Source: Gp13-AA77 sp035946575 (GTDB taxonomy: Bacteria > Acidobacteriota > Terriglobia > UBA7540). Taken from it: DNA of 64,000 nucleotides. Below the pieces are notes generated by a model. That model had not been told where the DNA came from. It saw nothing but the letters and a program-made list of their open reading frames with translations, and ran no database searches. The stretch spans positions 139,389 to 203,388 of the forward strand of contig DASYZG010000024.1 in the NCBI GenBank assembly GCA_035946575.1. The letters run 5' to 3'. The position numbers and the translations under genes were made by a program. This document shows, in pieces, positions 35,419 through 43,896 of this stretch; within the stretch, counting starts at the first letter, position 1; every line of letters begins with the position of its first letter.

Positions 35419-36552
35419 ATGACGCATCTCTCGGGATACGAACGCGAATGGCTGTGGCCCGCGATCATCATCGCGGGCTCGATCGTGTTGGCGCTGATCG
35501 TTCACTGGATCGTCTTCGCGGTCGGCAAGCGCGTGGCCAGGCGCAAGGCCCACGTGATCGTGACCTCTCTGGTGATACATGCAGAGGGCCCAGCGCGCTG
35601 GATCTTTCCCCTGCTGGCGCTGATTCTGGCCCTGCCGACGCTTCCCGTGCGTTCGAGTCTGGTCGAGATCGTTCGGCACCTCGTCGGCCTGGGAATCATC
35701 GCCGCCGTGGCCTGGCTGATCATCTTTCTGGCCGAGGTCTTGTCCGACGCGATCTACGCCCGCTACCGCACGGACATTGCCGACAACCTGGCGGCACGGC
35801 GGGTTCGCACCCAGATCGCCGTGCTGCGGCGCATCTTCAGCATCCTGGTGATTGTGGTGACGCTCGCCATCATGCTCATGACGTTTCCGCAGATCCACCA
35901 GATCGGCACCAGCATCCTGGCCTCGGCCGGCATCGCGGGCATCGTGGTCGGCATGGCCATGAAGTCCACGCTTTCGAACCTGGTGGCCGGCGTACAAATC
36001 GCGCTTACCGAGCCCATCCGGATCGACGATGTGGTGATTGTCAATAACGAGTGGGGGTGGATCGAGGAGATTCTTACCACCTATGTCATCGTGCGCACCT
36101 GGGACCTGCGGCGGCTGGTGGTGCCGCTCTCCTATTTCATTGAAAACGGGTTTCAGAACTGGACCCGCAGAACCGCCGACCTGCTGGCCTACGTCTACCT
36201 CTACCTGGACTACACGGCGCCCATCGAGGAGCTGCGGAAGGAATTCCGCCGGATCGTGGAGGCTTCCGCCAACTGGGACCGGAAGGTCTGCGTCCTGCAG
36301 GTGACCGACACCTCCGAGCGCACCATCCAAGTGCGGGCGCTCACCAGCGCCTCGGATTCTTCCCAGGCCTGGGACCTACGCTGCGAGGTGCGCGAAAAGT
36401 TGATCACCTTCCTGCAGCGAAACTATCCTGATTCGTTGCCCAAGGCGCGCGCGCTTGTCCGGGGCCTTCCGGAAAACGGAGGCTTCGCGGACGGGCAGGC
36501 GAAAGGCGGCCAGGCGGTCGGCGTTCCGGCGCACGAGCGGATGATTAGATAG
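35419..36552 (+). CDS. MscS-family mechanosensitive channel
   Basis: A 377-residue small-conductance channel homologue. Three or more membrane helices (about residues 10-30, 55-75 and 90-110, plus one near 135-155) precede the pore helix. The pore/beta domain has A-S-A-G-I-A-G-I-V-V-G-M-A-M-K-S-T-L-S-N-L-V-A-G and I-R-I-D-D-V-V-I-V-N-N-E-W-G-W-I-E-E-I, matching the TM3b and beta domain of MscS. It would release solutes under hypo-osmotic shock. ATG 35419 has GGAGG ten bases upstream. The frame remains open 5' of it but reads repeat-like sequence. Confidence 0.9.
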   Translation: MTHLSGYEREWLWPAIIIAGSIVLALIVHWIVFAVGKRVARRKAHVIVTSLVIHAEGPARWIFPLLALILALPTLPVRSSLVEIVRHLVGLGIIAAVAWLIIFLAEVLSDAIYARYRTDIADNLAARRVRTQIAVLRRIFSILVIVVTLAIMLMTFPQIHQIGTSILASAGIAGIVVGMAMKSTLSNLVAGVQIALTEPIRIDDVVIVNNEWGWIEEILTTYVIVRTWDLRRLVVPLSYFIENGFQNWTRRTADLLAYVYLYLDYTAPIEELRKEFRRIVEASANWDRKVCVLQVTDTSERTIQVRALTSASDSSQAWDLRCEVREKLITFLQRNYPDSLPKARALVRGLPENGGFADGQAKGGQAVGVPAHERMIR

Positions 36553-36692
36553 GCTAGATACATAGTCACCATGCGAACAGGCAATCCAACCGGACCGCCG
36601 TTTCCGCGGCCGCGGGCCGCGTCGCTCAAGCCGCGCCCTTCGTGCATCCCTGGTCTGATTTTGGAATCTTCGCTGTCCTGGACGTCGTCCAA

Positions 36693-37997
36693 ATGCCAGT
36701 GAACAGAGCCCGAGGATCGCGACGTTCGCTGGTCACCTTCACCCGCGCTTTGGGGTGCCTTCTCGGGCTCGTTTGCCTCAGCCGTCCGCTGCATGGCTAC
36801 GCGGTCCTGACTCACGAAGCCATCATCGACTCCCAGTGGGAAGAGCAGATCGTGCCGCTTCTGCGCGCGCGATTTCCCGAGGCCACCGAGTTCCAGATCG
36901 AGGAGGCGCACGCCTACGCCTATGGCGGCTCGGTGATTCAGGACATGGGCTACTACCCCTTCGGCAGCCGCTTCTTCAGCCATCTCACGCACTACGTTCG
37001 CACCGGCGACTTCGTCGAGGCGCTCTTTGAGGAATCGCGCGACATTGACGACTACGCCTTCGCGCTCGGAGCCCTGTCGCACTACGCCGCAGACATCGAG
37101 GGCCACTCCATCGCGGTGAATCGCTCGGTCCCGCTGCTGTATCCGCGATTGCATCGCGAGTACGGCAATTGGATTACCTGGGAGAACAGCCCCTGGGCGC
37201 ACTCGCTCACCGAGTTCGGCTTTGACACCCTGGAAGTGGTAGCGCACCACAACGCTCCCCAGGCGTTCCGCGATTGGATCGGATTCAAGGTGCCGAAGCC
37301 ACTGGTGGAACGCGCTTTTGAAGACACGTACGGTCTCAAGCTCACCCACCAGATCCTGAGCGTCGACCTGTCGGTTGCGGTCTACAAGAAGACCGCCAAC
37401 CAGTTCATCCCTGAGATGACGGAGGTGGCATGGGCATTGCGCCGGAGGCAGATGCAAGGTCTCGCGTCCTCCGAACGTCACCAACGCCTCTATCACCTCT
37501 CGCGCGCGTGTTACGTGGACTGGTTGAAGACCTACGCCAAGCCCGGGGCCGGCGACAAACTGAATGCATTTCTGTTTCGGTTGCTTCCCAAGTTCGGCCC
37601 TCTCAGCGTCTTCGACTTTCATGCGCCGAGCGTCCAAACCGAACAACTCTTTGCAGACGGCCTGAAGGCGACGGTCGCGGCCTACGATGTCAGATTGCAG
37701 GCCGTGCGCCGCGGCGACTACGATCCGCCCGACATCGATCTCGACACCGGCCGGCCTACCCAACCGGGCGAATACCGGACTTGCGATCGGACCTACGCCG
37801 TGCTTCTGCACAAGCTCAGACGCCATCACTTTGCCGGCATCAGTCCCGCGCTGCGGGACAACATCCTCGACTTCTACGCTCATTCCGCGAAGGAGCAAGT
37901 GGATGAACACCGTGCCCAAGGGCGCCGGGTGTCCCGCGACCTGGTGGCGCTCAAAGCCTTGCCAGCGGAGCCGGCCGCGAAGCCTGCGGAGCCATAA
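36693..37997 (+). CDS. Secreted zinc-dependent phospholipase C-like protein
   Basis: A 434-residue exported protein. The signal peptide has a basic start (R-A-R-G-S-R-R) and a core L-G-C-L-L-G-L-V-C-L. The domain at about residues 30-210 has the helical zinc-PLC layout: Y-A-V-L-T-H-E-A-I-I, then H-A-Y-A-Y-G-G-S-V-I-Q-D-M-G, F-F-S-H-L-T-H-Y and G-A-L-S-H-Y-A-A-D-I-E-G-H, which supply the His and Asp zinc ligands. Zinc-dependent PLCs cleave phospholipid head groups. The rest of the protein is long and unassigned. ATG 36693 suits the signal peptide; the frame extends to GTG 36642. Confidence 0.8.
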   Translation: MPVNRARGSRRSLVTFTRALGCLLGLVCLSRPLHGYAVLTHEAIIDSQWEEQIVPLLRARFPEATEFQIEEAHAYAYGGSVIQDMGYYPFGSRFFSHLTHYVRTGDFVEALFEESRDIDDYAFALGALSHYAADIEGHSIAVNRSVPLLYPRLHREYGNWITWENSPWAHSLTEFGFDTLEVVAHHNAPQAFRDWIGFKVPKPLVERAFEDTYGLKLTHQILSVDLSVAVYKKTANQFIPEMTEVAWALRRRQMQGLASSERHQRLYHLSRACYVDWLKTYAKPGAGDKLNAFLFRLLPKFGPLSVFDFHAPSVQTEQLFADGLKATVAAYDVRLQAVRRGDYDPPDIDLDTGRPTQPGEYRTCDRTYAVLLHKLRRHHFAGISPALRDNILDFYAHSAKEQVDEHRAQGRRVSRDLVALKALPAEPAAKPAEP

Positions 37998-38231
37998 TGG
38001 GCAGATTGTCGGCCAGTCCGGCCCAGGATCGATTGCGGCGACAGGAGAGCACGCGGAACTTGACGCCATCGGGCGGCAACCCTAGAATCAAACCCGGTCC
38101 TTACCACATCCAATGGGAAGGAAGAAGATAACCTGTCATAATTTGAAGACCATGGAGTACAGGCCGTGAACAACGATCGACCGCAGAACAGCTTCATCTC
38201 CGCTCAATCCATTCGTCCAAGGAGTGCTGGA

Positions 38232-38672
38232 ATGTACCCTGAAGAATTTGTCGCGCCCATGCGCGAAGAACTCACGAGCATCGGCTTTCGCGAGCTGCGG
38301 ACGTCTGAAGACGTGGACGCGGCCCTGGCGCACACGCCGGGAACCACGCTGGTGGTGGTGAACTCGATTTGCGGCTGCGCGGCTGGCAAGGCCCGGCCGG
38401 GCGTCGCCTCCGCGCTGCAGAACGCGCATCGCCCGGACAATCTGACGACGGTCTTTGCCGGACAGGATCGCGAAGCTACCGATCGCGCCCGAAGTTACTT
38501 CACCGGCTATCCGCCCTCTTCGCCCTCCATCGCGCTGCTTCGCGACGGAAAACTCATTTTCATGATGGAGCGCCGCGACATCGAAGGGCGGGATCCCTAC
38601 TCGATCGCCGATGATCTGACACGGGCGTTCGACCAGCATTGCGCGCCGGCCGCTTCATCGGCGGCTTCGTAA
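38232..38672 (+). CDS. Bacilliredoxin (BrxA/BrxB family)
   Basis: A 146-residue thioredoxin-fold protein with the hallmark C-G-C motif in V-V-V-N-S-I-C-G-C-A-A-G-K-A-R-P. In Firmicutes and some other phyla it removes bacillithiol from proteins; in organisms without bacillithiol it is a disulfide reductase of unclear partner. The remainder (F-A-G-Q-D-R-E-A-T, G-Y-P-P-S-S-P-S-I-A-L, R-x-x-I-E-G-R-D) follows the family throughout. ATG 38232 is preferred: AAGGAG lies seven bases before it and homologues begin M-Y-x-x-x-x-x-x-P-M-R-x-E-L. GTG 38166 would add 22 unconserved residues. Confidence 0.88.
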   Translation: MYPEEFVAPMREELTSIGFRELRTSEDVDAALAHTPGTTLVVVNSICGCAAGKARPGVASALQNAHRPDNLTTVFAGQDREATDRARSYFTGYPPSSPSIALLRDGKLIFMMERRDIEGRDPYSIADDLTRAFDQHCAPAASSAAS

Positions 38673-38737
38673 TGAGCCGAGGGGAGTCGATCCGGGAGCG
38701 TAAGTAGTGACGGCTGCCAGCAGACCGGTCATGGCGA

Positions 38738-39334
38738 TCAGCCTTCAGTCCGCAGCGCTGCAGAACTGTCGCTCCCGCCTTCGCCGGGAAAGTTCGCGAG
38801 CTTGGAGTACTGCGCGCCTTCCGGGCGGAGCTTGCTTGCGAACAGAAAGAACTCCGACACGGTGAATCGTCCGAAGCTGCCGGCCCCGGTCTTCTGGAGC
38901 GCTGCTTCGAGCTCGGGCTGTGGATGGTGATTCTCGAACCGGGCTAGCGTCAGGTGAGGTTGAAAGGAGCGATTTTCAGGCGCGAAGCCGAGGATTCCCA
39001 TTGCTGCTTCGACTCGTGTCGCAACTTCCTCGAGTGCCGGAGGCGCTTCCAGCCCCACCCAGAACACCCGCGGACGGCGCGCGCTGGGAAAAAATCCAAA
39101 TCCAGCCACGTCGACCTCGAAGGCGTCAAAGCGCAGCGGCCGCAACGCATGGGAGATCTCCGGCAGCCGGCCAGCCGCAACTTCACCCAGGAACTTGAGG
39201 GTAAGATGCAGACCCTCCGGACGCGTCCAGCGAATGTCTCTGCTTTTGCCGCATGCGTCGCGCAAACGTGCTTGCTCGCGCGCCAGGGCCGCGCGCACCG
39301 GCTCGGGAAGATCAATCGCGATGAAGAGTCTCAT
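38738..39334 (-). CDS. thpR: RNA 2',3'-cyclic phosphodiesterase
   Basis: A 198-residue 2H phosphoesterase. The two catalytic motifs H-L-T-L occur in G-L-H-L-T-L-K-F-L-G-E and F-Q-P-H-L-T-L-A-R-F. The start M-R-L-F-I-A-I-D-L-P is the typical LigT/ThpR N-terminus, so ATG 39334 is used rather than ATG 39346. The enzyme opens 2',3'-cyclic phosphates on RNA and reversibly joins tRNA half-molecules in vitro. No operon partner is evident. Confidence 0.9.
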   Translation of the reverse strand: MRLFIAIDLPEPVRAALAREQARLRDACGKSRDIRWTRPEGLHLTLKFLGEVAAGRLPEISHALRPLRFDAFEVDVAGFGFFPSARRPRVFWVGLEAPPALEEVATRVEAAMGILGFAPENRSFQPHLTLARFENHHPQPELEAALQKTGAGSFGRFTVSEFFLFASKLRPEGAQYSKLANFPGEGGSDSSAALRTEG

Positions 39335-39399
39335 AGCCGAATACATGGCGGGTAGCGAGCGGTGAATGGCGAGTAGAGGATTTGAAGAAATTGCTCAAA

Positions 39400-40407
39400 C
39401 TAAACCTCTGAATACGCTTCGCGAATCAAGGACTTCAAGTAGTCGAGATCCGTTTTGGCGGCGGCCATCACCTCCGGAACCTTGTCGCGCGAGAGCGCGA
39501 TTCCCTGGCTGTCCGACACACCTGGGATGCTGTATTCCTCGTGAATCGTGATCGGTCCGTGGAAATCCGAGTGGGCGAGCGTTTGCACAAACTCCTTCCA
39601 ATGGGCCATCCCCTGGCCCAGCGGGACGTTTTCAGCTTCCCAGCGATGCTGGCCGGCCTGCTTCCAGACAAAATCCTTGGCCGCGATCATCTTCAGGCGG
39701 GGCATCACCAGATTGGCGGCGATCTTCCAACCGCCCACGCCGCCCTCCGTCGTCGCCTGGCTCAGATCAAAATAATAGCCGCACCAGCGGGAATCGAGAG
39801 GCTCAATCACTCGCGCCATGTCCCAGGTGGGCGCGCCGATGTACCCGTCGTGGTTGTGGTATCCCACCTGGATTCCGTGCTCGCCTGCCATTTTCACGAG
39901 ACCCTGAAACTTCCGGCCGGCGTCCTCGAGCTCGGCCAGGACGTTCACGAATTTGTAGTGATAATATCCCGGCTTCAAGAAGGGAATGGAGAGCTTGCTC
40001 ACGGCGGTCAGGATAGGCTCCGCCGCGGGGTCGTCGGCCGAATGCAGTTCGGTGGTGATCATCGGCACTTCGAGCCCCGCGCTGCGAATGGCGCTGACCG
40101 CCTGAGGAAGATCGGTCGTCACGCGCTCCGGCAAAACGTGCCCGCCCGGGCGTACCGTCAGATCGATCCCACCAAAGCCCGCGCGCTTGGCGCTTTGTGC
40201 CAATTCCGCCCAGTTCAACTGCGGAACCGGCTTCGAGAACAGGCAGAGAGTCCCTCGAAAAGGACCGCGCGCTGTAGGGGTGGTATCCTCACCGCCGGAC
40301 GGTACTGCGACGGGGATCGCTTTCGAGACTCCGGCCGAAAGCGCGAGCGCGCCGGCTAGCACCGGCGTCGATTGAAGAAAACTCCGCCTCGATATGTGTT
40401 CGCTCAT
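39400..40407 (-). CDS. Tat-exported sugar phosphate isomerase/epimerase-like TIM barrel
   Basis: A 335-residue protein of the AP-endonuclease-2/xylose-isomerase-like TIM-barrel family. A twin-arginine signal, S-R-R-S-F-L-Q-S followed by an Ala-rich core, occupies the N-terminus, so it should be exported folded. Barrel motifs include G-F-G-G-I-D-L-T-V-R, V-G-Y-H-N-H-D and W-C-G-Y-Y-F-D-L-S-Q-A, which hold the metal-binding His, Glu and Asp of the family. ATG 40407 has GAGGA upstream. It lies 22 bp after the PQQ dehydrogenase gene on the same strand, so the two probably form an operon for periplasmic sugar or polyol oxidation. The substrate is unknown. Confidence 0.85.
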   Translation of the reverse strand: MSEHISRRSFLQSTPVLAGALALSAGVSKAIPVAVPSGGEDTTPTARGPFRGTLCLFSKPVPQLNWAELAQSAKRAGFGGIDLTVRPGGHVLPERVTTDLPQAVSAIRSAGLEVPMITTELHSADDPAAEPILTAVSKLSIPFLKPGYYHYKFVNVLAELEDAGRKFQGLVKMAGEHGIQVGYHNHDGYIGAPTWDMARVIEPLDSRWCGYYFDLSQATTEGGVGGWKIAANLVMPRLKMIAAKDFVWKQAGQHRWEAENVPLGQGMAHWKEFVQTLAHSDFHGPITIHEEYSIPGVSDSQGIALSRDKVPEVMAAAKTDLDYLKSLIREAYSEV

Positions 40408-40429
40408 GAGAGATCCTCGCGGTCGCCTG

Positions 40430-42754
40430 TTAAGGCAAACCAAAACACAAAATATTCGGGCCGACAGCAAGCGCAAAGAACTGCTTCCCGCCGACGCCAT
40501 AGGTCATGGGCGAGGCTTTATTCTCGCCGCTCGTGGCAAAGTGCCACAAGGTTTTGCCGTTTCGCTGATCGACAGCCACAACGTTTCCGCCGGGATCTCC
40601 ATACACGAGGATTCCACCCGCGGTCGCCAGTACCCCCGCTTCCCTTTTACCCTCGATCGGGCCGATCTGCGGAACCTCCCAGACCACTTTCCCGGTTTCG
40701 ATATCCAGGGCTCGCAGGAACTTCTTCCCGGGCTCCTCTCGGGGACGCCCGGCTCTCCAGTTGCCGGCGGAGAGCTTGACCTCGCATTTCTCGCGGGCCA
40801 TCAGGTAATACAAATGCGTCAGGGGGCTGAAAGCCGTCGCGTTCCAGTTCGTGCCGTAATCAGGACAAACGAGCGCGCTCTCCGGCAACAATTGTGGCCG
40901 GCCATCGGGACCGATGGTGCTCGCCCAAGTTGTTTTCACAAAACTCTTGGCGAGCAAAACCTGCCCGCTGGTTCGATCCAGCACATAGAGGAATCCATTC
41001 TTGTCGGCGTGCAGCAGGAGTTTCCGCTCCCGTCCCTGGTATTTCGTGTCCACCAGCACCAGCGGCGCGTTGGCGTCCCAATCGTGAACGTCATGCGGCG
41101 TGACTTGATAGGACCATTTCACTTTGCCGGTGCCGGGATCGAGCGCCAGGATGCAATCGGTGTACAGATTATCCCCGGGGCGGCTGCTGTCATCGGAGTC
41201 GGGAAAGGGATTACCAGTGGTCCAATAGAGGGTGTCCATCTCCGGATCGTACGACCCCGTCAGCCACGTCGCCCCCCCGGCGCCCGACCCGGGATTGCCG
41301 CCCCAACTCTCGGCCCCTGGCTCCCCTTTGGCCGGCACGGTCCAGCGCCGCCACAGGCGTTCGCCGCTCGAGGCCTTGTAGGCTGCCACAAATCCGCGTA
41401 TGCCCCAATCGCCGCCGGAAACGCCCGCGACCACAGCATCCTTCACCACCAGGGGTGCTACCGTCGAGCCGTAGTGCATCGGCTCGTCAGGCATGACCGT
41501 GTCCCAAACCAACTTTCCGGTGGTGCGGCTCAACGCGATCAGGTGGGCATCAGGCGTCGTCATGAATAGGTTGTTCCCGAGGATGGCCACGCCTCGATTG
41601 GTGCCGAGCGAGGCGTCTCCGAACAATTGCAGGGGGCGTGGCCGCGAGTACTGCCAGATCATCTGGCCGGTGCGCGCGTCCAGGGCAAAGGCGCTCTGCG
41701 GGCCCGTGATATACATGATCCCGTCGGCGACAATCGGCGTTACCTCGAGTCCGAAGTACTTCATGTTTTCGGCGAAATAGGACGTGTCCGGAAGAAATTG
41801 TTTCCAGAGAGGGACCGAGAAGATCCACTTCAACACCAGCTTGTCCACATTTGTGGTGTTGATCTGATGAAGTTGGCTGTACCGATTGCCGCTGAGGTCG
41901 CCGTTGTAGGTCAGCCAGTCGCCCGGCCCGGGGTGGAGAATTCGCGAGAAGGGTATGCCGCCCGGCGACGCAGATTCGACGGCCTTCCCCGCCCCCGGTT
42001 TTACGCCCGTGAGTCGGGCAAGATACGCGACAAGATTTTGCAGCTCTCCGGGGTCTGCCTGCACCGGTGGCATCGGGGATTGCTTTTCCTCACGGACACC
42101 CGAAATCTCGCTCCGGTCGACCGGGTGAAAATCGCCGCTGAGGTCCTGAAGCACGATTTCAAAATTGCTCCCGCTTCGGGCAAAACCGTGAACTGTACGC
42201 CCGTTCCGCAATTCTACGATCACCGATTCATAGCCCGGTGTAATCTGTGCGCTGGGTTGAAGCAGCGCCTGGCGAAGCTCGTCCACCGTCAATTCATGGG
42301 CGACATTCGACAGGTCCGGACCCACCGGTCTCCCACGGCCTGAGACCATGTGGCATGAGGAACATTGGCCTTTGCCGAAAAAGAACCGTTCTCCGGCTTC
42401 GCGGTCGCCAGGAACGGCCTGCTCCGCCGCCGGCGAATTGAGCGAGTGAACCAGGACCGCAAGATCCTCGAGTTCGCTTTCAGGCAGACTGAATGCAGGC
42501 ATGCCCGAGGTTGGAATCCCGCTGTGGATCAGATTCCGCAGCCAGGCTAGAGACCGGCCGCGCAGCGCGGCGTTCCCGGCCAAGGCGGGGCCTTGATCGG
42601 TGCCATGCGCGTCAAGTCCGTGGCAACCCGCACACCGCGACGCGAAAATCTTCATCGCCCGCCCTTCTGTCTCTGGCACAGCGCCCGATCTCGCTTGTGC
42701 CCAGCCCCGGACGGCACCGAGGGCAAGCAGCGCGATGGCCACTCTCCTGATCAT
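40430..42754 (-). CDS. Periplasmic PQQ-dependent dehydrogenase with two N-terminal cytochrome c modules
   Basis: A 774-residue quinohaemoprotein. After a signal peptide (A-L-L-A-L-G-A-V-R-G-W-A-Q-A) come two haem c sites, C-A-G-C-H (41-45) and C-S-S-C-H (131-135). The second sits in a haem-binding domain with G-R-G-x-x-V-G-P-D-L-S-N-V. From about residue 270 there is an eight-bladed quinoprotein propeller with W-blade repeats such as A-L-D-A-R-T-G-Q-M-I-W-Q and D-W-D-A-N-A-P, the expected active-site aspartate region. The vicinal Cys-Cys of methanol dehydrogenases is not seen. Alcohol or sugar would be oxidised with electrons passed to the attached haems. ATG 42754 suits the signal peptide; an upstream ATG at 42808 exists. 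Confidence 0.88.
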   Translation of the reverse strand: MIRRVAIALLALGAVRGWAQARSGAVPETEGRAMKIFASRCAGCHGLDAHGTDQGPALAGNAALRGRSLAWLRNLIHSGIPTSGMPAFSLPESELEDLAVLVHSLNSPAAEQAVPGDREAGERFFFGKGQCSSCHMVSGRGRPVGPDLSNVAHELTVDELRQALLQPSAQITPGYESVIVELRNGRTVHGFARSGSNFEIVLQDLSGDFHPVDRSEISGVREEKQSPMPPVQADPGELQNLVAYLARLTGVKPGAGKAVESASPGGIPFSRILHPGPGDWLTYNGDLSGNRYSQLHQINTTNVDKLVLKWIFSVPLWKQFLPDTSYFAENMKYFGLEVTPIVADGIMYITGPQSAFALDARTGQMIWQYSRPRPLQLFGDASLGTNRGVAILGNNLFMTTPDAHLIALSRTTGKLVWDTVMPDEPMHYGSTVAPLVVKDAVVAGVSGGDWGIRGFVAAYKASSGERLWRRWTVPAKGEPGAESWGGNPGSGAGGATWLTGSYDPEMDTLYWTTGNPFPDSDDSSRPGDNLYTDCILALDPGTGKVKWSYQVTPHDVHDWDANAPLVLVDTKYQGRERKLLLHADKNGFLYVLDRTSGQVLLAKSFVKTTWASTIGPDGRPQLLPESALVCPDYGTNWNATAFSPLTHLYYLMAREKCEVKLSAGNWRAGRPREEPGKKFLRALDIETGKVVWEVPQIGPIEGKREAGVLATAGGILVYGDPGGNVVAVDQRNGKTLWHFATSGENKASPMTYGVGGKQFFALAVGPNILCFGLP

Positions 42755-43061
42755 CTCGAGGATGCAGTCTTGGAACTTTGCGGAGTTGTTCTTGCCTTCG
42801 GGAATCATGGATCAATGAGGGTGAGCTGCGATCTGCCTTCGATCACACAGGTCCGAGCGTGTACATGCCTTCCGTGCATCGCTGAAACTCCCAGTATCGC
42901 CCAGCAGGCAGCGATATCGAAATGGGTGGGAACCCGAGCGCGACCACACGAGGGATCCAGTTGGTCGGACCGATCAACGGAGGTCACCGGCGAGGGGCAG
43001 TTTCAACGATTTCTTGACCGGTGGGCATGCCCGGCGGGATTCAAACCCCAACGCACGACAG
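42755..43061. other. Intergenic region, nothing recognised
   Basis: About 307 bp between the lytic transglycosylase stop and the PQQ dehydrogenase start. It should contain the promoter of the dehydrogenase/isomerase pair. I see no clear boxes or repeats. Confidence 0.5.
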
Positions 43062-43811
43062 CTATCGGTTTGTTGGGCGGGAAGCAGCTGCTTCAGCGCT
43101 CTTCTTGCGGTTGTAATCGTCGATGACGCGCGCAACGTAGGCGCGGGTTTCGCGGTAGGGAGGAACACCGCCGTACCGACGGACGCGCTGCCATCCGGCG
43201 TTGTACGCAGCGAGCGCCCTGAGGGCGTCGCCCTGATAGTAGTCGAGCAACTGGCGGAGATACTTTGTGCCGCCCTCGACATTGGCGGCTGGGTCGAAGG
43301 CGTCCGTCACGCCGAGCATGGCGGCAGTCTGCGGCATCAGCTGCATCAGCCCTCGCGCGCCTTTGGACGAAACCGCCGTGGGGTTGAACGCGCTTTCCGC
43401 CTTCACCACGCTGGAGATGAAATCCGCATCAACCTGGTGCCGCATCGCCGCATGCGCGATAAAACTATCAAGGGGCGCCCGGGGCTGAATCGAGCGCTCC
43501 CTGGATGGTCGCGCCTCCGTGGGGACTAGCGTGGCAGGCTCTCCGGGTTCAAGTCGCTCGATTTCTTCGCTGGCCACTTCCACATATCCCGCGCCGCCGT
43601 CGCCGCAGACCCACAATCGCGTCGTCGCGCCGAAAGCTTCCCTGCGCAGGTAGCGAAGCGTGAATCCGTTCCGCAGGACGGCAGTCTGACAGACTTCACG
43701 GGACGCGGATGGGAGCCTTTGATCCTCGGGCCCCTTTGCTGCTCCGCGGGAGCTCACCGAGACCAGAAAAATGCCAAGCATGTAGACGATCGACCGATAC
43801 ACCTTATTCAC
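43062..43811 (-). CDS. Lytic transglycosylase with SLT domain
   Basis: A 249-residue exported murein lyase from GTG 43811; a TTG at 43832 is an alternative start. A hydrophobic signal (S-I-V-Y-M-L-G-I-F-L-V-S-V) is followed by an unassigned N-terminal part with two cysteines, then a Slt70-type C-terminal domain. The catalytic glutamate is in V-V-K-A-E-S-A-F-N-P, with the later motifs A-R-G-L-M-Q-L-M-P-Q-T-A and L-A-A-Y-N-A-G. It cleaves the glycan backbone of peptidoglycan. Its position right behind the pilus/secretion operon suggests it opens the wall for that machine, as specialised transglycosylases do. Confidence 0.9.
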   Translation of the reverse strand: MNKVYRSIVYMLGIFLVSVSSRGAAKGPEDQRLPSASREVCQTAVLRNGFTLRYLRREAFGATTRLWVCGDGGAGYVEVASEEIERLEPGEPATLVPTEARPSRERSIQPRAPLDSFIAHAAMRHQVDADFISSVVKAESAFNPTAVSSKGARGLMQLMPQTAAMLGVTDAFDPAANVEGGTKYLRQLLDYYQGDALRALAAYNAGWQRVRRYGGVPPYRETRAYVARVIDDYNRKKSAEAAASRPTNR

Positions 43812-43896
43812 CTGAACCCCGAACAATACCAACCCAACTTACCGCCGCAGCTAAACGGCCATTTCGGTCTGAAACGAGCCTAGCGTTCCGCCCCGT

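Noticed and set aside
43022..43060. tRNA T-arm-like text (GGGATTCAAACCCC) near the transglycosylase stop
   Set aside because: No matching acceptor stem, anticodon arm or CCA-side pairing could be drawn.
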